In this document: piece after piece, positions 1 to 8,188 of the stretch
Layout of the letters: every line of letters starts with the position of its first letter
How positions within the stretch are numbered: the first letter of the stretch is position 1
Assembly: GCF_000974985.2 (NCBI RefSeq)
Contig: NZ_LAVA02000015.1
Coordinates: forward strand, 124,001 to 188,000
Length of the DNA: 64,000 nt
Direction: 5' to 3'
Source of the DNA: Streptomyces mangrovisoli
Lineage (GTDB): Bacteria > Actinomycetota > Actinomycetes > Streptomycetales > Streptomycetaceae
The notes under the pieces: model-generated
The model's input: only the letters and a program-made list of their open reading frames with translations
Databases searched by the model: none
Told to the model about the DNA's origin: nothing
Made by a program: the position numbers and the translations under genes

Positions 1-39
1 GCGTTCGCACCCTCTGACGAGTATCTTCTCCGCGGACCG

Positions 40-68
40 TTGACCAGAAAGCGCTTACCCTCTACGGT
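40..68 (+). promoter_or_regulatory. Promoter with internal palindrome, upstream of pectate lyase
   Basis: TTGACC (40-45) and TACGGT (63-68) are separated by 17 bases, a good match to a vegetative Streptomyces promoter. The palindrome AAGCGCTT (49-56) lies between the two hexamers, where a LacI-family repressor would block RNA polymerase. A role in sugar-responsive control of the pectate lyase is inferred. The coding start is at 199, so the leader would be about 125 bases. Confidence 0.6.
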
Positions 69-140
69 CCGTTCAACAACGTGACCGCCCAGCGCGGATT
101 TGCGCCGGTACGGCCATGATGCTCGCGCGCAGCGTTCCCC

Positions 141-154
141 ATGACGTACGTCAT
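141..154. promoter_or_regulatory. Perfect 14-bp palindrome in the pectate lyase leader
   Basis: ATGACGTACGTCAT is a perfect 14-base inverted repeat in the presumed 5' leader of the first pectate lyase, 44 bases before its start codon. It could be a regulator binding site. The protein that binds it is unknown. Confidence 0.35.
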
Positions 155-198
155 TCACGTATACGTCCATCCGACCCCACTCGAAGGGACGCACCCGC

Positions 199-1164
199 AT
201 GTATGTCTTACGTGCGCAGTCGCAAAGAACCGTCCTGGCGGCAGCAGCCGCGCTCGCCGCGGCCGCGGTGCTGGCACTCCCCCGCACCGCGGCGGCCGCC
301 GACTCCTCGCCGGTCGGCTACGGCGCCGGCACCACCGGTGGCGGCAGCGCCACCGCGGTCACCGTGTCGACGCTGTCCGCCTTCACCTCGGCGGTGAGCG
401 GCAGCACGGCCAAGGTGGTCAAGGTGAACGGCCTGATCTCGCTGAGCGGTCAGGTCGACGTGGGCTCCAACACCACGATCCTGGGCGTCGGTTCGGCGTC
501 CGGGTTCACCGGCGGCGGCCTGCGCCTGAAGAAGGTCACCAATGTCGTCGTGCGCAACCTGAACATCAGCAAGGCCGTCGGCACGGACGCCATCACCGTG
601 CAGACCTCGACGAAGGTGTGGCTCGACCACAACACCCTGTCCTCGGACCGGGATCACGACAAGGACTACTACGACGGCCTGGTCGACATCACCCACGCGT
701 CCGACTACGTCACCGTCTCGTGGAACGTCTTCAAGGACCACTGGAAGGGCTCGCTGGTCGGGCACAGCGACAGCAACGCCAGTGAGGACACCGGTCATCT
801 GCGGGTGACGTACCACCACAACTGGTTCAGCGACGTCAACTCGCGTATCCCCAGCCTGCGTTTCGGCACCGGGCACTTCTACGACAACTACGTCGTCGGG
901 GCCGAGACCGCGGTGCACTCCCGCATGGGCGCCCAGATGCTGGTCGAGAACAACGTCTTCCGCGACACGGAGGTCGCCGTCACCACGAGCCGGGACAGCG
1001 ACGAGGACGGCTACGCCAACCTCACGGGCAACGACCTCGGCGGGGCCGCCACCGAGATCTCGCAGGTCGGCACGTTCACCTCGCCGCCGTACGGCTACAC
1101 CGCGGAGCCCGCCTCGACGGTCGTCGCCTCGGTCACGGCCGGCGCGGGCACCGGAAAGATCTGA
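199..1164 (+). CDS. Secreted pectate lyase, polysaccharide lyase family 1 type, with a TTA codon
   Basis: This is a 321-residue secreted enzyme that should cleave polygalacturonate by beta-elimination outside the cell. Residues 1-34 form a signal peptide: basic residues, an alanine/leucine-rich core and an AAAAD cleavage region. The mature part is a right-handed parallel beta-helix with the family 1 signatures WLDHN, the block DGLVDITHASDYVTVSWN (about residues 156-173) that supplies calcium-binding acidic residues, and RIPSLRFG with the likely catalytic arginine. The length is normal for short actinobacterial family 1 lyases. The start follows GAAGGGA at 9 bases. Codon 4 (208-210) is TTA, the only in-frame TTA I found in the window, so translation probably depends on the bldA tRNA. 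A second pectate lyase follows 47 bases downstream, so the two may be cotranscribed. Confidence 0.92.
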   Translation: MYVLRAQSQRTVLAAAAALAAAAVLALPRTAAAADSSPVGYGAGTTGGGSATAVTVSTLSAFTSAVSGSTAKVVKVNGLISLSGQVDVGSNTTILGVGSASGFTGGGLRLKKVTNVVVRNLNISKAVGTDAITVQTSTKVWLDHNTLSSDRDHDKDYYDGLVDITHASDYVTVSWNVFKDHWKGSLVGHSDSNASEDTGHLRVTYHHNWFSDVNSRIPSLRFGTGHFYDNYVVGAETAVHSRMGAQMLVENNVFRDTEVAVTTSRDSDEDGYANLTGNDLGGAATEISQVGTFTSPPYGYTAEPASTVVASVTAGAGTGKI

Positions 1165-1211
1165 ACTCCCCCCACCTCCACGCACGTCTCCACGGAAGAA
1201 GGCATCGGGAC

Positions 1212-2066
1212 ATGACGCCCTCCGTACGGACCCGCACGCGCTCCACCACCTCACCCCCCGTTCCCGCCCCCGCCGCGACGCGACCGCGCACGGGCCGGCG
1301 CGCCCTCACCGGCGCGATCGCCGCACTCGGCCTCGCGAGTGTCCTGCTGATGACGGACTCGCCCGCGGCGAGCGCCGCCACCTGGCCCACCGCGACCGGC
1401 AGCCAGGCGGTCACCGCGACCATCTCGGTGTCCGGCACCAAGGACTACGGGCTGAAGCGCCTCTACGGCAGCGGGGACCTCGGCACCGACGGCCAGAGCG
1501 AGGACCAGGACCCGATCCTCGAACTGGCCCCCGGCGCCGTGCTGAAGAACGTCATCATCGGCGCCCCCGCCGCCGACGGCATCCACTGCCTGGGCAGTTG
1601 CACGCTCCAGAACGTGTGGTGGGAGGACGTCGGCGAGGATGCGGCGACCTTCCTCGGCTCCTCGTCGTCCAACGTCTACACCGTCTCGGGCGGCGGCGCG
1701 AAGGAGGCCGACGACAAGGTCCTCCAGTTCAACGGCGCCGGAACGCTCAACGTCACCGGCTTCTCCGTGCAGGACTTCGGGAAGCTGGTCCGCTCCTGCG
1801 GCAACTGCTCGACGCAGTACAAGCGCACGATCAACCTGAACACGATCGAGGCCACCTACAAGGGCGGCGCGCTCGTCGGGATCAACACCAACTACGGCGA
1901 CAGCGCGACCCTGAAGAACATCACCATCGTCGGCGACAGCAGCAAGAAGATCGTCCCGTGCCAGAAGTACGTCGGCAACAACACGGGCGCGGAGCCGACG
2001 AAGAACGGCACCGGTCCGGACGGCACGTACTGCAAGTACGCGTCCTCGGACATCACCTACAAGTGA
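1212..2066 (+). CDS. Secreted pectate lyase, polysaccharide lyase family 3 type
   Basis: This is a 284-residue secreted enzyme. A long positively charged leader of about 35 residues precedes a hydrophobic core ending near ASAAT, giving a signal peptide of roughly 56 residues. The mature part has the family 3 features: repeated short beta-helix turns, the segment LKNVIIGAPAADGIHCLG, then CTLQNVWWEDVGEDAATF, and cysteine pairs (CLGSC, CGNC, a late CQK and CKY) typical of these small calcium-dependent lyases. It should attack pectin or pectate alongside the family 1 lyase just upstream. The start is ATG after a purine-rich GGAAGAAGG. A strong hairpin follows the stop, so the two lyases form a self-contained unit. 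Confidence 0.88.
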   Translation: MTPSVRTRTRSTTSPPVPAPAATRPRTGRRALTGAIAALGLASVLLMTDSPAASAATWPTATGSQAVTATISVSGTKDYGLKRLYGSGDLGTDGQSEDQDPILELAPGAVLKNVIIGAPAADGIHCLGSCTLQNVWWEDVGEDAATFLGSSSSNVYTVSGGGAKEADDKVLQFNGAGTLNVTGFSVQDFGKLVRSCGNCSTQYKRTINLNTIEATYKGGALVGINTNYGDSATLKNITIVGDSSKKIVPCQKYVGNNTGAEPTKNGTGPDGTYCKYASSDITYK

Positions 2067-2071
2067 GCCCA

Positions 2072-2108
2072 CGGGCCGGCCGGGGCGACCTCCGCCCCGG
2101 CCGGCCCG
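2072..2108 (+). terminator. Strong hairpin terminator after the pectate lyase pair
   Basis: A perfect 16-base inverted repeat (2072-2087 with 2093-2108) encloses a 5-base loop six bases after the family 3 lyase stop codon. There is no long T-run, as is common in Streptomyces terminators. Confidence 0.75.
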
Positions 2109-2214
2109 CTTGAGCCGGTCGTGTGCGGGCACAAGCACCTCAGCGGGACCAGCGCCCCCTCCCCCGCGGCGCCGCCCCGTCCCGCCCCCTCCGCACGACC
2201 GGAAAGGCCCGCAC

Positions 2215-2526
2215 GTGACCCGAGTCGCTCTTCTCACCGCATACGCGGGGCTCTTCTGCTGGCTCGCCTACTGCGCCGCCGCGTCCGCCCTGCACGGCGG
2301 CTGGTGGCAGACCGCGGTGTTCGTCCTCGCGGCACCGGTCCCGCTCGTCGCCGCTTCCCGCGAGGGTCTGCTCGCCGAGGCCCTGCGCCGCGAGGCCGTC
2401 CGCGCCGAGCGCGGGGCCCGCCTCGCCGCGCACAACGGGCCGCCCCTGACCGCCGTGGAACGCGCGGCCTGGCAACGTCTCGCCGCGGCACTGGAAGGAC
2501 CGGAGGACACCCGGGGCGCGGCCTGA
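2215..2526 (+). CDS. Small predicted membrane protein of unknown function
   Basis: This 103-residue protein starts at a GTG preceded by GGAAAGG at good spacing. Two hydrophobic helices span roughly residues 3-22 and 27-45 with a short WW-containing turn between them. A charged, arginine/alanine-rich cytoplasmic tail follows (REGLLAEALRREAVRAERGARLA), probably helical. No catalytic motif is visible. It sits between the lyase terminator and the PaaX-type regulator, which is convergent to it. I do not recognise the family. Confidence 0.6.
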   Translation: MTRVALLTAYAGLFCWLAYCAAASALHGGWWQTAVFVLAAPVPLVAASREGLLAEALRREAVRAERGARLAAHNGPPLTAVERAAWQRLAAALEGPEDTRGAA

Positions 2527-2541
2527 CCCGAACGACAGACC

Positions 2542-3291
2542 CTAGCGTCCGCGCCCGAGCACGTCCTCGGTCAACTCCCGCTGGTAGGCGGTGTACCGGT
2601 GCCGTAGCTCGTCCGCCGGCCAGTCGGCGGGGAGGAGTTCGGCGGGCAGCACCGGATCGGCCAGCAGATGGCGTACGGCGGCGGCCAGGGCGGTGAACCG
2701 TTCGGCGGGCCCGCGTGTCCGCGCGATGTGCGCGAGCAGCGCGCGGGCCGTCTCCGCCCAGTCGCCCAACGGCCAGAGTTCCGCGGCCAGTTCACAACCA
2801 GGCCGTTCGGGGCGGCTGGTGAAGGACTGCACCGCAGGCCCCAGCCGGGCGGCGTCACGGCGCAGGTTGGCCGGACGCAGCCAGACGCCCTCGCGGAGTT
2901 CGGCGAGCCGGTGTGCGGTCAACCGGGCACGCAGTTCGGCGCGTTCGGCGGGTTCGCGGCCGGTGGCGGTGACGACGACCATCTCCCAGTCGCCGTCCCA
3001 GGGCCGGGTCGCGGGGCGGACGGCCTCGTCCTGGCGGCGCTGGCGTTCCAGCAGCCGGCCGCTGAGCCGGTGGACGCCGTCCGAGCGGACCAGGTCGCCC
3101 GCGGCGACCATCCGGCTGAGCGCGGCACGCAGCGTGGACCCGCCGACCCCGAAGGGCTCGACACCGCGCACGAGGTCCTTGACGGGCAGCTCGGGCGGGT
3201 GGGTGCCGAGCAGCAGGCTCAGCACGACGGAACGCGCGGACAGCGGGCGCAGGACGAGCTCGCCGGTCCGCTCCGTCACGTTCATGCGCAT
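2542..3291 (-). CDS. PaaX-family transcriptional regulator
   Basis: This 249-residue protein matches the PaaX architecture. Residues about 15-90 form a winged helix (RPLSARSVVLSLLLG, then STLRAALSRMVAAGDLVR and the wing), followed by a central ferredoxin-like domain starting at WDGDWEMVVVTA and a C-terminal helical domain. PaaX proteins repress phenylacetate and related acyl-CoA catabolic genes and respond to an acyl-CoA ligand. The gene is divergent from an AidB-type acyl-CoA dehydrogenase with 87 bases between starts, and an inverted repeat lies in that gap, so it very likely controls that neighbour and itself. I chose the ATG at 3291; a second in-frame ATG lies two codons further in. Confidence 0.85.
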   Translation of the reverse strand: MRMNVTERTGELVLRPLSARSVVLSLLLGTHPPELPVKDLVRGVEPFGVGGSTLRAALSRMVAAGDLVRSDGVHRLSGRLLERQRRQDEAVRPATRPWDGDWEMVVVTATGREPAERAELRARLTAHRLAELREGVWLRPANLRRDAARLGPAVQSFTSRPERPGCELAAELWPLGDWAETARALLAHIARTRGPAERFTALAAAVRHLLADPVLPAELLPADWPADELRHRYTAYQRELTEDVLGRGR

Positions 3292-3320
3292 GGTCACGTA
3301 CTGTACGCGGCTCCTGGTTT

Positions 3321-3358
3321 TGTTGCAGGATCGCTGCGGCCGTAGAAAGGATGCAACA
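3321..3358. promoter_or_regulatory. Candidate PaaX-type operator between divergent genes
   Basis: TGTTGCA (3321-3327) and TGCAACA (3352-3358) are perfect inverted arms 24 bases apart, in the 87-base gap between the PaaX-type regulator and the AidB-type gene. Position and symmetry fit binding by the adjacent regulator. Which regulator binds is inferred. Confidence 0.5.
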
Positions 3359-3378
3359 TCCCGTGCCACACTCCTCGC

Positions 3379-5058
3379 ATGGTCTCGACATACGCGCACA
3401 CCCCGGCGCCGCGGCTGAGCGCCCCGCGACCGGACGCCACGCACGACGTCACCAACCAGGCCCCGCCCCTGGCGCCGTACGACGCCGCCGAGGACGTGGC
3501 CCTGATCGAAGGCCTGCACCGCGAGGGCGCGGCCTGGGCCGAGGAGGACGTACGGCGCCTCGGGCTGCGGGCCGGCAGCCCCCAGGTGCAGGAGTGGGCC
3601 GAGCTGGCCAACCGGCACGAGCCGGAGCTGCGCACCCACGACCGGTGGGGCCACCGGATCGACGAGGTCGAGTTCCACCCGAGCTGGCACCGGCTGATGG
3701 ACAGCGCCGTCACCGCGGGCCTGGCCGGGGCGCCCTGGGCGGACGACCGCCCCGGCGCGCATGTCGCGCGCACCGCGGGCGGCCTGGTGTGGGGGCACAC
3801 GGACGCCGGACACGGCTGCCCGACGTCGATGACGTACGCCGCCGTGCCCGCCCTGCGCCGCCAGCCGGAGCTGGCCGCGGTGTACGAGCCGCTGCTCACC
3901 GCGCGGGAGTACGACCCCGGTCTGCGCGTGCCCACGGAGAAGCGCGGGCTGCTCGCCGGGATGGGCATGACGGAGAAGCAGGGCGGCTCCGACGTGCGGA
4001 CCAACTCCACGACGGCCACGCCCACTTCCGAGCCCGGCATGTACGCCCTGCGCGGGCACAAGTGGTTCACCTCGGCGCCGATGTGCGACGTCTTCCTCGT
4101 CCTCGCGCAGGCGCCGGGCGGGCTGTCCTGCTTCCTGGTACCGCGCGTCCTGCCGGACGGCACCCGCAACCCGTTCCGCATCCAGCGGCTCAAGGACAAG
4201 CTGGGCAACCGCTCCAACGCGTCCTCCGAGCCGGAGTTCGACGGCACCCTGGCCTGGCTGGTCGGGCCCGAGGGCGAGGGCGTGAAGACCATCATCGGGA
4301 TGGTCAACTGCACGCGCCTGGACTGCGTGATGATGTCGGCGGCGCTGATGCGCAAGACGCTCGTCGAGGCGGGCCACCATGCCCGCCACCGCAGCGCGTT
4401 CGGCGCGCGCCTCGCCGAACAGCCCTTGATGCGCAACGTACTTGCCGACCTCGCGCTGGAGTCGGAGGCGGCGACGACGCTGACGCTGCGGCTCGCGGGC
4501 GCCGCGGACCGCGCGGTGCGCGGGGACGCCGACGAGTCGGCCTTCCGCCGGATCGCCACCGCCGTGGGCAAGTACTGGGTGACCAAGCGCGGTCCCGCCT
4601 TCACCGCCGAGGCGCTGGAGTGCCTCGGCGGCAACGGCTACGTCGAGGACTCCGGGATGCCCCGCCACTACCGGGAGGCCCCGCTGCTGTCGATCTGGGA
4701 GGGGTCCGGCAACGTCAACGCGCTCGACGTGCTGCGGGCGCTCGGGCGCGAACCGGGCGCGGCGGAGGCGCTGTTCGCCGAACTCGCCCTCGCCGAGGGG
4801 GCGGACGCGCGGCTGGACGCGGCCGTCGCCCGGCTGCGGCGGGACCTCGCCACGGCCGAACAGGCGGGCGCGCGGCGGCTGGTGGAGCTGATGGCGCTCA
4901 CCCTCCAGGCGTCGCTGCTGGTGCGGCACGCGCCGCCGGCGGTCGCCGACGCGTTCTGCGCCTCGCGGCTGGGCGGCGACTGGGGCCACTCCTTCGGCAC
5001 GCTGCCGTCCGGGGCGGACCTGACCACGATCCTGACCCGATCCCTGCCGGCCACCTAG
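3379..5058 (+). CDS. aidB: AidB-type acyl-CoA dehydrogenase family flavoprotein
   Basis: This 559-residue protein is close to the usual AidB length and longer than ordinary acyl-CoA dehydrogenases. The diagnostic block GMGMTEKQGGSDVRTNST (about residues 193-210) is nearly the same as in E. coli AidB. Further landmarks are GHKWFTSAPM, the flavin-proximal region LGNRSNASSEPEFDG, and ALECLGGNGYVEDSGMPRHYREAPLLSIWEGSGN near the C-terminal part of the catalytic core. AidB is an FAD protein that binds DNA and is linked to the alkylation response; its true reaction remains debated. Pairing with a PaaX-type regulator suggests acyl-CoA-responsive control here rather than Ada control. Confidence 0.88.
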   Translation: MVSTYAHTPAPRLSAPRPDATHDVTNQAPPLAPYDAAEDVALIEGLHREGAAWAEEDVRRLGLRAGSPQVQEWAELANRHEPELRTHDRWGHRIDEVEFHPSWHRLMDSAVTAGLAGAPWADDRPGAHVARTAGGLVWGHTDAGHGCPTSMTYAAVPALRRQPELAAVYEPLLTAREYDPGLRVPTEKRGLLAGMGMTEKQGGSDVRTNSTTATPTSEPGMYALRGHKWFTSAPMCDVFLVLAQAPGGLSCFLVPRVLPDGTRNPFRIQRLKDKLGNRSNASSEPEFDGTLAWLVGPEGEGVKTIIGMVNCTRLDCVMMSAALMRKTLVEAGHHARHRSAFGARLAEQPLMRNVLADLALESEAATTLTLRLAGAADRAVRGDADESAFRRIATAVGKYWVTKRGPAFTAEALECLGGNGYVEDSGMPRHYREAPLLSIWEGSGNVNALDVLRALGREPGAAEALFAELALAEGADARLDAAVARLRRDLATAEQAGARRLVELMALTLQASLLVRHAPPAVADAFCASRLGGDWGHSFGTLPSGADLTTILTRSLPAT

Positions 5059-5425
5059 CCGGCGAGCCCGAGCCCCGTGGTCGACCGCGGGCCGTCGGGG
5101 GCCGTTCGCGCAGTTCCCCGCGCCCCTGGGGACGCGGGGAACTGCGCGAACAAGCCCCACACACCCGCAGGATCGAACCGGGCAGAAGTCCCACCCACCC
5201 AGGGGCGCGGGGAACTGCGCGAACAAGCCCCACGCACCCGCAGAACGAAACCGGCCGCAAGGCCCACCCACCCCAGGGGCGCGGGGAACTGCGCGAGCGA
5301 GCCCCGCCCACCCGCAGGGACCGCCGATCCCGCCGAAGGCATACCGTCACGTCTCGATTCCGCTGCGTTGTCGGTGGCGTGGTGCAGACTCGCGAACGGT
5401 TGGCACTTCGCCTGGGAGGGACAAC
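5059..5425. other. Intergenic region with a cluster of interspersed repeats
   Basis: This 367-base gap has no convincing gene. Most of it (5104-5317) is a cluster of a repeat also found elsewhere in the window. The last hundred bases hold the start region of the HEAT-repeat gene, including GGGAGGGA five bases before its GTG. Confidence 0.7.
5104..5317. repeat. Three tandem copies of an interspersed repeat plus one inverted copy
   Basis: The core GCGGGGAACTGCGCGAAC occurs at 5134, 5207 and 5281 (the third reads GCGAGC at its end), spaced 73-74 bases, each followed by an AGCCCC and CACCCGCAG element. An inverted copy at 5104-5126 faces the first and can form a long hairpin with it. Related copies lie at 12831-12876 and 36062-36107. 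All are intergenic, which argues for a mobile or structural repeat rather than coding sequence. Confidence 0.75.
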
Positions 5426-7441
5426 GTGTTCACGGGTATGGACGAGGTCGACTGGGCCTCGCTGCGACACGCGTACGGAAGCGCGGAGGACGTGCCCGCC
5501 CTGCTGCGGGGACTCGCCTCCGCCGACCCCGCCGAGCGGGAGACCGCGCTGGACGGCATGTACGGCGCGGTCCACCACCAGGGAGACGTGTACGACTCGA
5601 CGCTGGCCTGCCTGCCGTACCTGTTCGCGCTGGCCGCCCGCGAGGAGGTCCCCGACCGGGGCGCGATCGTGGAACTGCTGGTCAGCATCGGCGTGGAGGG
5701 CGACCGTGCCCCCCGGGCGTCGGCCCGCGCGGCCGTGCGGGCCGGCGCCGAGGAGTTCGTCCGCCTGGGCGCGGACCGGGACGCGAGGGTCCGGCGGGCG
5801 TCCGCCGCGGGCCTGGTGCGGTTCCTGGACGACCCGGTGCGGGTGCTGACACTGCTGCGGGAGCGCATCACCGTCGAGCGCGACGACCGGGTGCTGCTCG
5901 CCCTGGCGGAGGCCCTCGGCGTGTTCGCCCTGCGGCACCCCGGGCACGCCGCCGGGGCCGTGGAGCTGCTGGCCGCGCAGAGCGCCCCGCCGTACGGCCC
6001 CGGCCTGCGGCTCGCGGCCCTCGGCCAGCTCGCGGGCTGCGCGCCGGAGCGGCTGCCCGCGGACCTGGTGCCCGTCGTCGTAGGACTGCTGCGGGACCGG
6101 TCCGGACGGCCGAGTTGTGCACGGGACGAACCGGCGGCCCGCGCGGCAACGGACACGCTCGTGGGCCGGCTGCGGCGGCTGCGGCCCTCCGACGAGGAGG
6201 GCGCCCAGCTGCTGCGCACCCTGCACACCGCGCTCGGTGACCGGGTGGGCGAGCGGACCGCCCTGCTCGCCGGGCAGTTGACCAGCCCGTCGGCGACCGA
6301 CCGGCGCAACGCGGTGTGGATGTCCGCGGGACTGCTGCGCGAGTGGCGCGGCGACCATGCCGCTCTCGTCGCCGCGATCGGCGGGCAGTTGGGCACGGAG
6401 GACGGCCCCGGGCACGAGCCGCTGCGCGACGCGGCCGTCTCCGTCCTCACCGACCTGTTCGGTCTCGCCGCCCCGGCCGCCGACCCGCTGCACGCACTCG
6501 TGTCCGCCCGCCCGGACCTTCGGGTACGGCGCTGGGAGCGCGGCGCGCCGACGCTGGGCAGTGCCCTCAAGGCCCTGGCCCGCACGGGCGATCCGCGGGC
6601 CGTGCCACAGCTGGCGGAGGTGCTGGCGGGCTCCGTCGTGCCGGACGACCTGGGCCAGGTCGTCCCCCTGCTGGGCCGGGCTGCGGCGCCGCTCGCGCCC
6701 GCCCTGCGGCACCGGCTCGGGGCCATCGCGCCGGACGCGCCCGACGTGTTCGAGCGGGCGTCGTCGCTGCTGCTCGCGCTCGGCGCGCTGCGGGACGCCG
6801 AGTCGGTGCCGCTGGTGCTGCGCCTGCTGCGCGGCGCGCCCGAGGGGGTGCGGCTGCGCGACCTGCTGGTGCGGTCGGCGATCGGCGCCCTGCGCGGCTG
6901 CGGCCCCGCGGCCGGGGAGGCCGTACCGGCGCTGCGCGGGATGCTGGACACGGCGTACTCCGTCGAGGCGGCCGAGGCGCTGTGGGCGGTGGAGGGCGAT
7001 CCGGGCGCCGTACTGCGCGCCCTGCCGGGCGAGTTGGCGGCCGAGGACGGCCGGCGGCGCACGGCGGCCGCACGGGTGGCCGCCCGGCTGGGCCCGGGGG
7101 CGGTGGACGCGGTGGGCGGACTGCGCAGGATGCTCCGCTCCGAGGATCCCTGGGAGAGCACCCTCGGCGCGTGCGCGCTCTGGCAGGTCGCCGGGGCGGC
7201 GGAGCGCACGGAGCCGGTGCTGCGGGCGGCGTGGACGGCGCAGCCGTCCACGCGCCGCACCATCGCCGCGGCCGTCGTCGCCCTGGGCCCCTCGGGGGCC
7301 GCGCTGCACGACCTGCTCCGGGCCGAACTGGCCTCCGCGCGACGACATCAGGCCATATCCGAAGGCGGATACGGCAGCCACGACATCGCGAACGACGAAG
7401 CGCTGCTGCGGCTGTGCCGGGAGGGGGTGGCGGGGCGCTGA
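5426..7441 (+). CDS. HEAT-repeat protein of unknown function
   Basis: This 671-residue protein starts at GTG with GGGAGGGA five bases upstream. It is an all-helical alpha-solenoid: repeated units of about 35-40 residues with the pattern D(R)xVRRASAAGLVRFLDDP, RRTAAARVAARLG and similar run through most of its length. The N-terminus (DWASLRHAYGSAEDVPALLRGLASAD) resembles immune-protein-like HEAT modules common in Streptomyces. There is no signal peptide, membrane segment or enzymatic motif, so it is probably a cytoplasmic scaffold. Upstream is a repeat cluster and downstream a 50-base duplication, so it appears to be a lone transcription unit. Confidence 0.75.
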   Translation: MFTGMDEVDWASLRHAYGSAEDVPALLRGLASADPAERETALDGMYGAVHHQGDVYDSTLACLPYLFALAAREEVPDRGAIVELLVSIGVEGDRAPRASARAAVRAGAEEFVRLGADRDARVRRASAAGLVRFLDDPVRVLTLLRERITVERDDRVLLALAEALGVFALRHPGHAAGAVELLAAQSAPPYGPGLRLAALGQLAGCAPERLPADLVPVVVGLLRDRSGRPSCARDEPAARAATDTLVGRLRRLRPSDEEGAQLLRTLHTALGDRVGERTALLAGQLTSPSATDRRNAVWMSAGLLREWRGDHAALVAAIGGQLGTEDGPGHEPLRDAAVSVLTDLFGLAAPAADPLHALVSARPDLRVRRWERGAPTLGSALKALARTGDPRAVPQLAEVLAGSVVPDDLGQVVPLLGRAAAPLAPALRHRLGAIAPDAPDVFERASSLLLALGALRDAESVPLVLRLLRGAPEGVRLRDLLVRSAIGALRGCGPAAGEAVPALRGMLDTAYSVEAAEALWAVEGDPGAVLRALPGELAAEDGRRRTAAARVAARLGPGAVDAVGGLRRMLRSEDPWESTLGACALWQVAGAAERTEPVLRAAWTAQPSTRRTIAAAVVALGPSGAALHDLLRAELASARRHQAISEGGYGSHDIANDEALLRLCREGVAGR

Positions 7442-7470
7442 ACGGCGCGCCGGTGACCGGGTGGTGGGGC

Positions 7471-7567
7471 CGGCGTCCGGCCTGCCCATCGACGCCCGGC
7501 CCCGCTGAGGTCACCCCCGTCGGCGTCCGGCCTGCCGTCGGTGCCCGGCCCCGCCGGGGTCACCCCG
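7471..7567. repeat. Imperfect 50-bp tandem duplication
   Basis: A segment beginning CGGCGTCCGGCCTGCC and ending GGTCACCCC occurs at 7471-7517 and again at 7521-7567 with a few changes. It lies in the gap between two converging genes and looks like a local replication duplication. Confidence 0.6.
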
Positions 7568-7603
7568 CCCCGCCGGAGTCACCCAGGGGTCACCCCGCGC
7601 GCG

Positions 7604-8188
7604 TCACCACGTCATCCGGCCCCACATCGGTCCGAACCGCGCCCATTCCTCGTCCCAGCGGTCCATACGGCGGCGTTCCAGGCGGGCGCAGAGCAGCCGC
7701 CCGCCGATCAGCGGGACCGCCGCCGCGCTCACCCCGAGCAGCACGCCTATGACCGCGCCGCGCAACTGGGCCTGGGTCGTCGTGGGCGGACGGGTCACGA
7801 GGTGGCCCTGGGGGTCGTTCCAGACGGTGATCGCGGTGCCGACGGCGCTGCCCGGGGCGACCCGGGCCTGACCGGAGTGCCGGGAACCGTCGGGGCCGGT
7901 CCAGCGCACCTCGGTCCACACCCGCTCGGTGGTGGGGCGCGCGCCGTGGCCGGCGGCCGCTCCGGGCGCCTTCTCCGTCACCAGCGCGACCGCGGGGCGC
8001 CACTCGGCGCGCTCACGGGCCAGGCTGTGCTCCACGGTCCTGGACGCCACCAGTCCGGCGACCACCCCGGCGACGAAGGTGAGCAGCCAGGCACCGAGCA
8101 CCACCCACGCCTCCATCGCATCGGCACGCCGCCTGAGCGGATTGCGCCGCCACCGCCACAGCCACACCTTCGGACCACGGAACGCCAT
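7604..8188 (-). CDS. Rv1733c-like two-helix membrane protein
   Basis: This 194-residue protein matches the actinobacterial Rv1733c-like family. A basic start RGPKVWLWRWRRNPLRRRAD leads into a first membrane helix (about residues 27-47, WVVLGAWLLTFVAGVVAGLVA). An extracytoplasmic domain follows with WTEVRWTGPDGSRHSGQARV and GTAITVWNDPQGHLV, then a second helix (about residues 145-165) and a charged tail. The start at 8188 is favoured because GAGGAGG lies nine bases upstream. Function is unknown in the family; the M. tuberculosis member is a dormancy-regulon antigen. It is convergent with the HEAT-repeat gene. Confidence 0.8.
   Translation of the reverse strand: MAFRGPKVWLWRWRRNPLRRRADAMEAWVVLGAWLLTFVAGVVAGLVASRTVEHSLARERAEWRPAVALVTEKAPGAAAGHGARPTTERVWTEVRWTGPDGSRHSGQARVAPGSAVGTAITVWNDPQGHLVTRPPTTTQAQLRGAVIGVLLGVSAAAVPLIGGRLLCARLERRRMDRWDEEWARFGPMWGRMTW

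Noticed and set aside
5134..5317. The regularly spaced repeats as a CRISPR array
   Set aside because: There are only three direct copies, the 73-base period includes conserved sequence between cores, copies recur singly elsewhere, and no cas gene is present.
4898..7489. An 863-codon open frame on the minus strand opposite the HEAT-repeat gene
   Set aside because: The plus frame has a start with ribosome-binding site and clear HEAT repeats. The minus frame has no family character and reads through the interspersed repeats.
8016..8040. A tRNA or other structured RNA gene in the divergent gaps
   Set aside because: No T-loop (GGTTCGAATC-like) or anticodon-arm pattern was found in any gap in the window.
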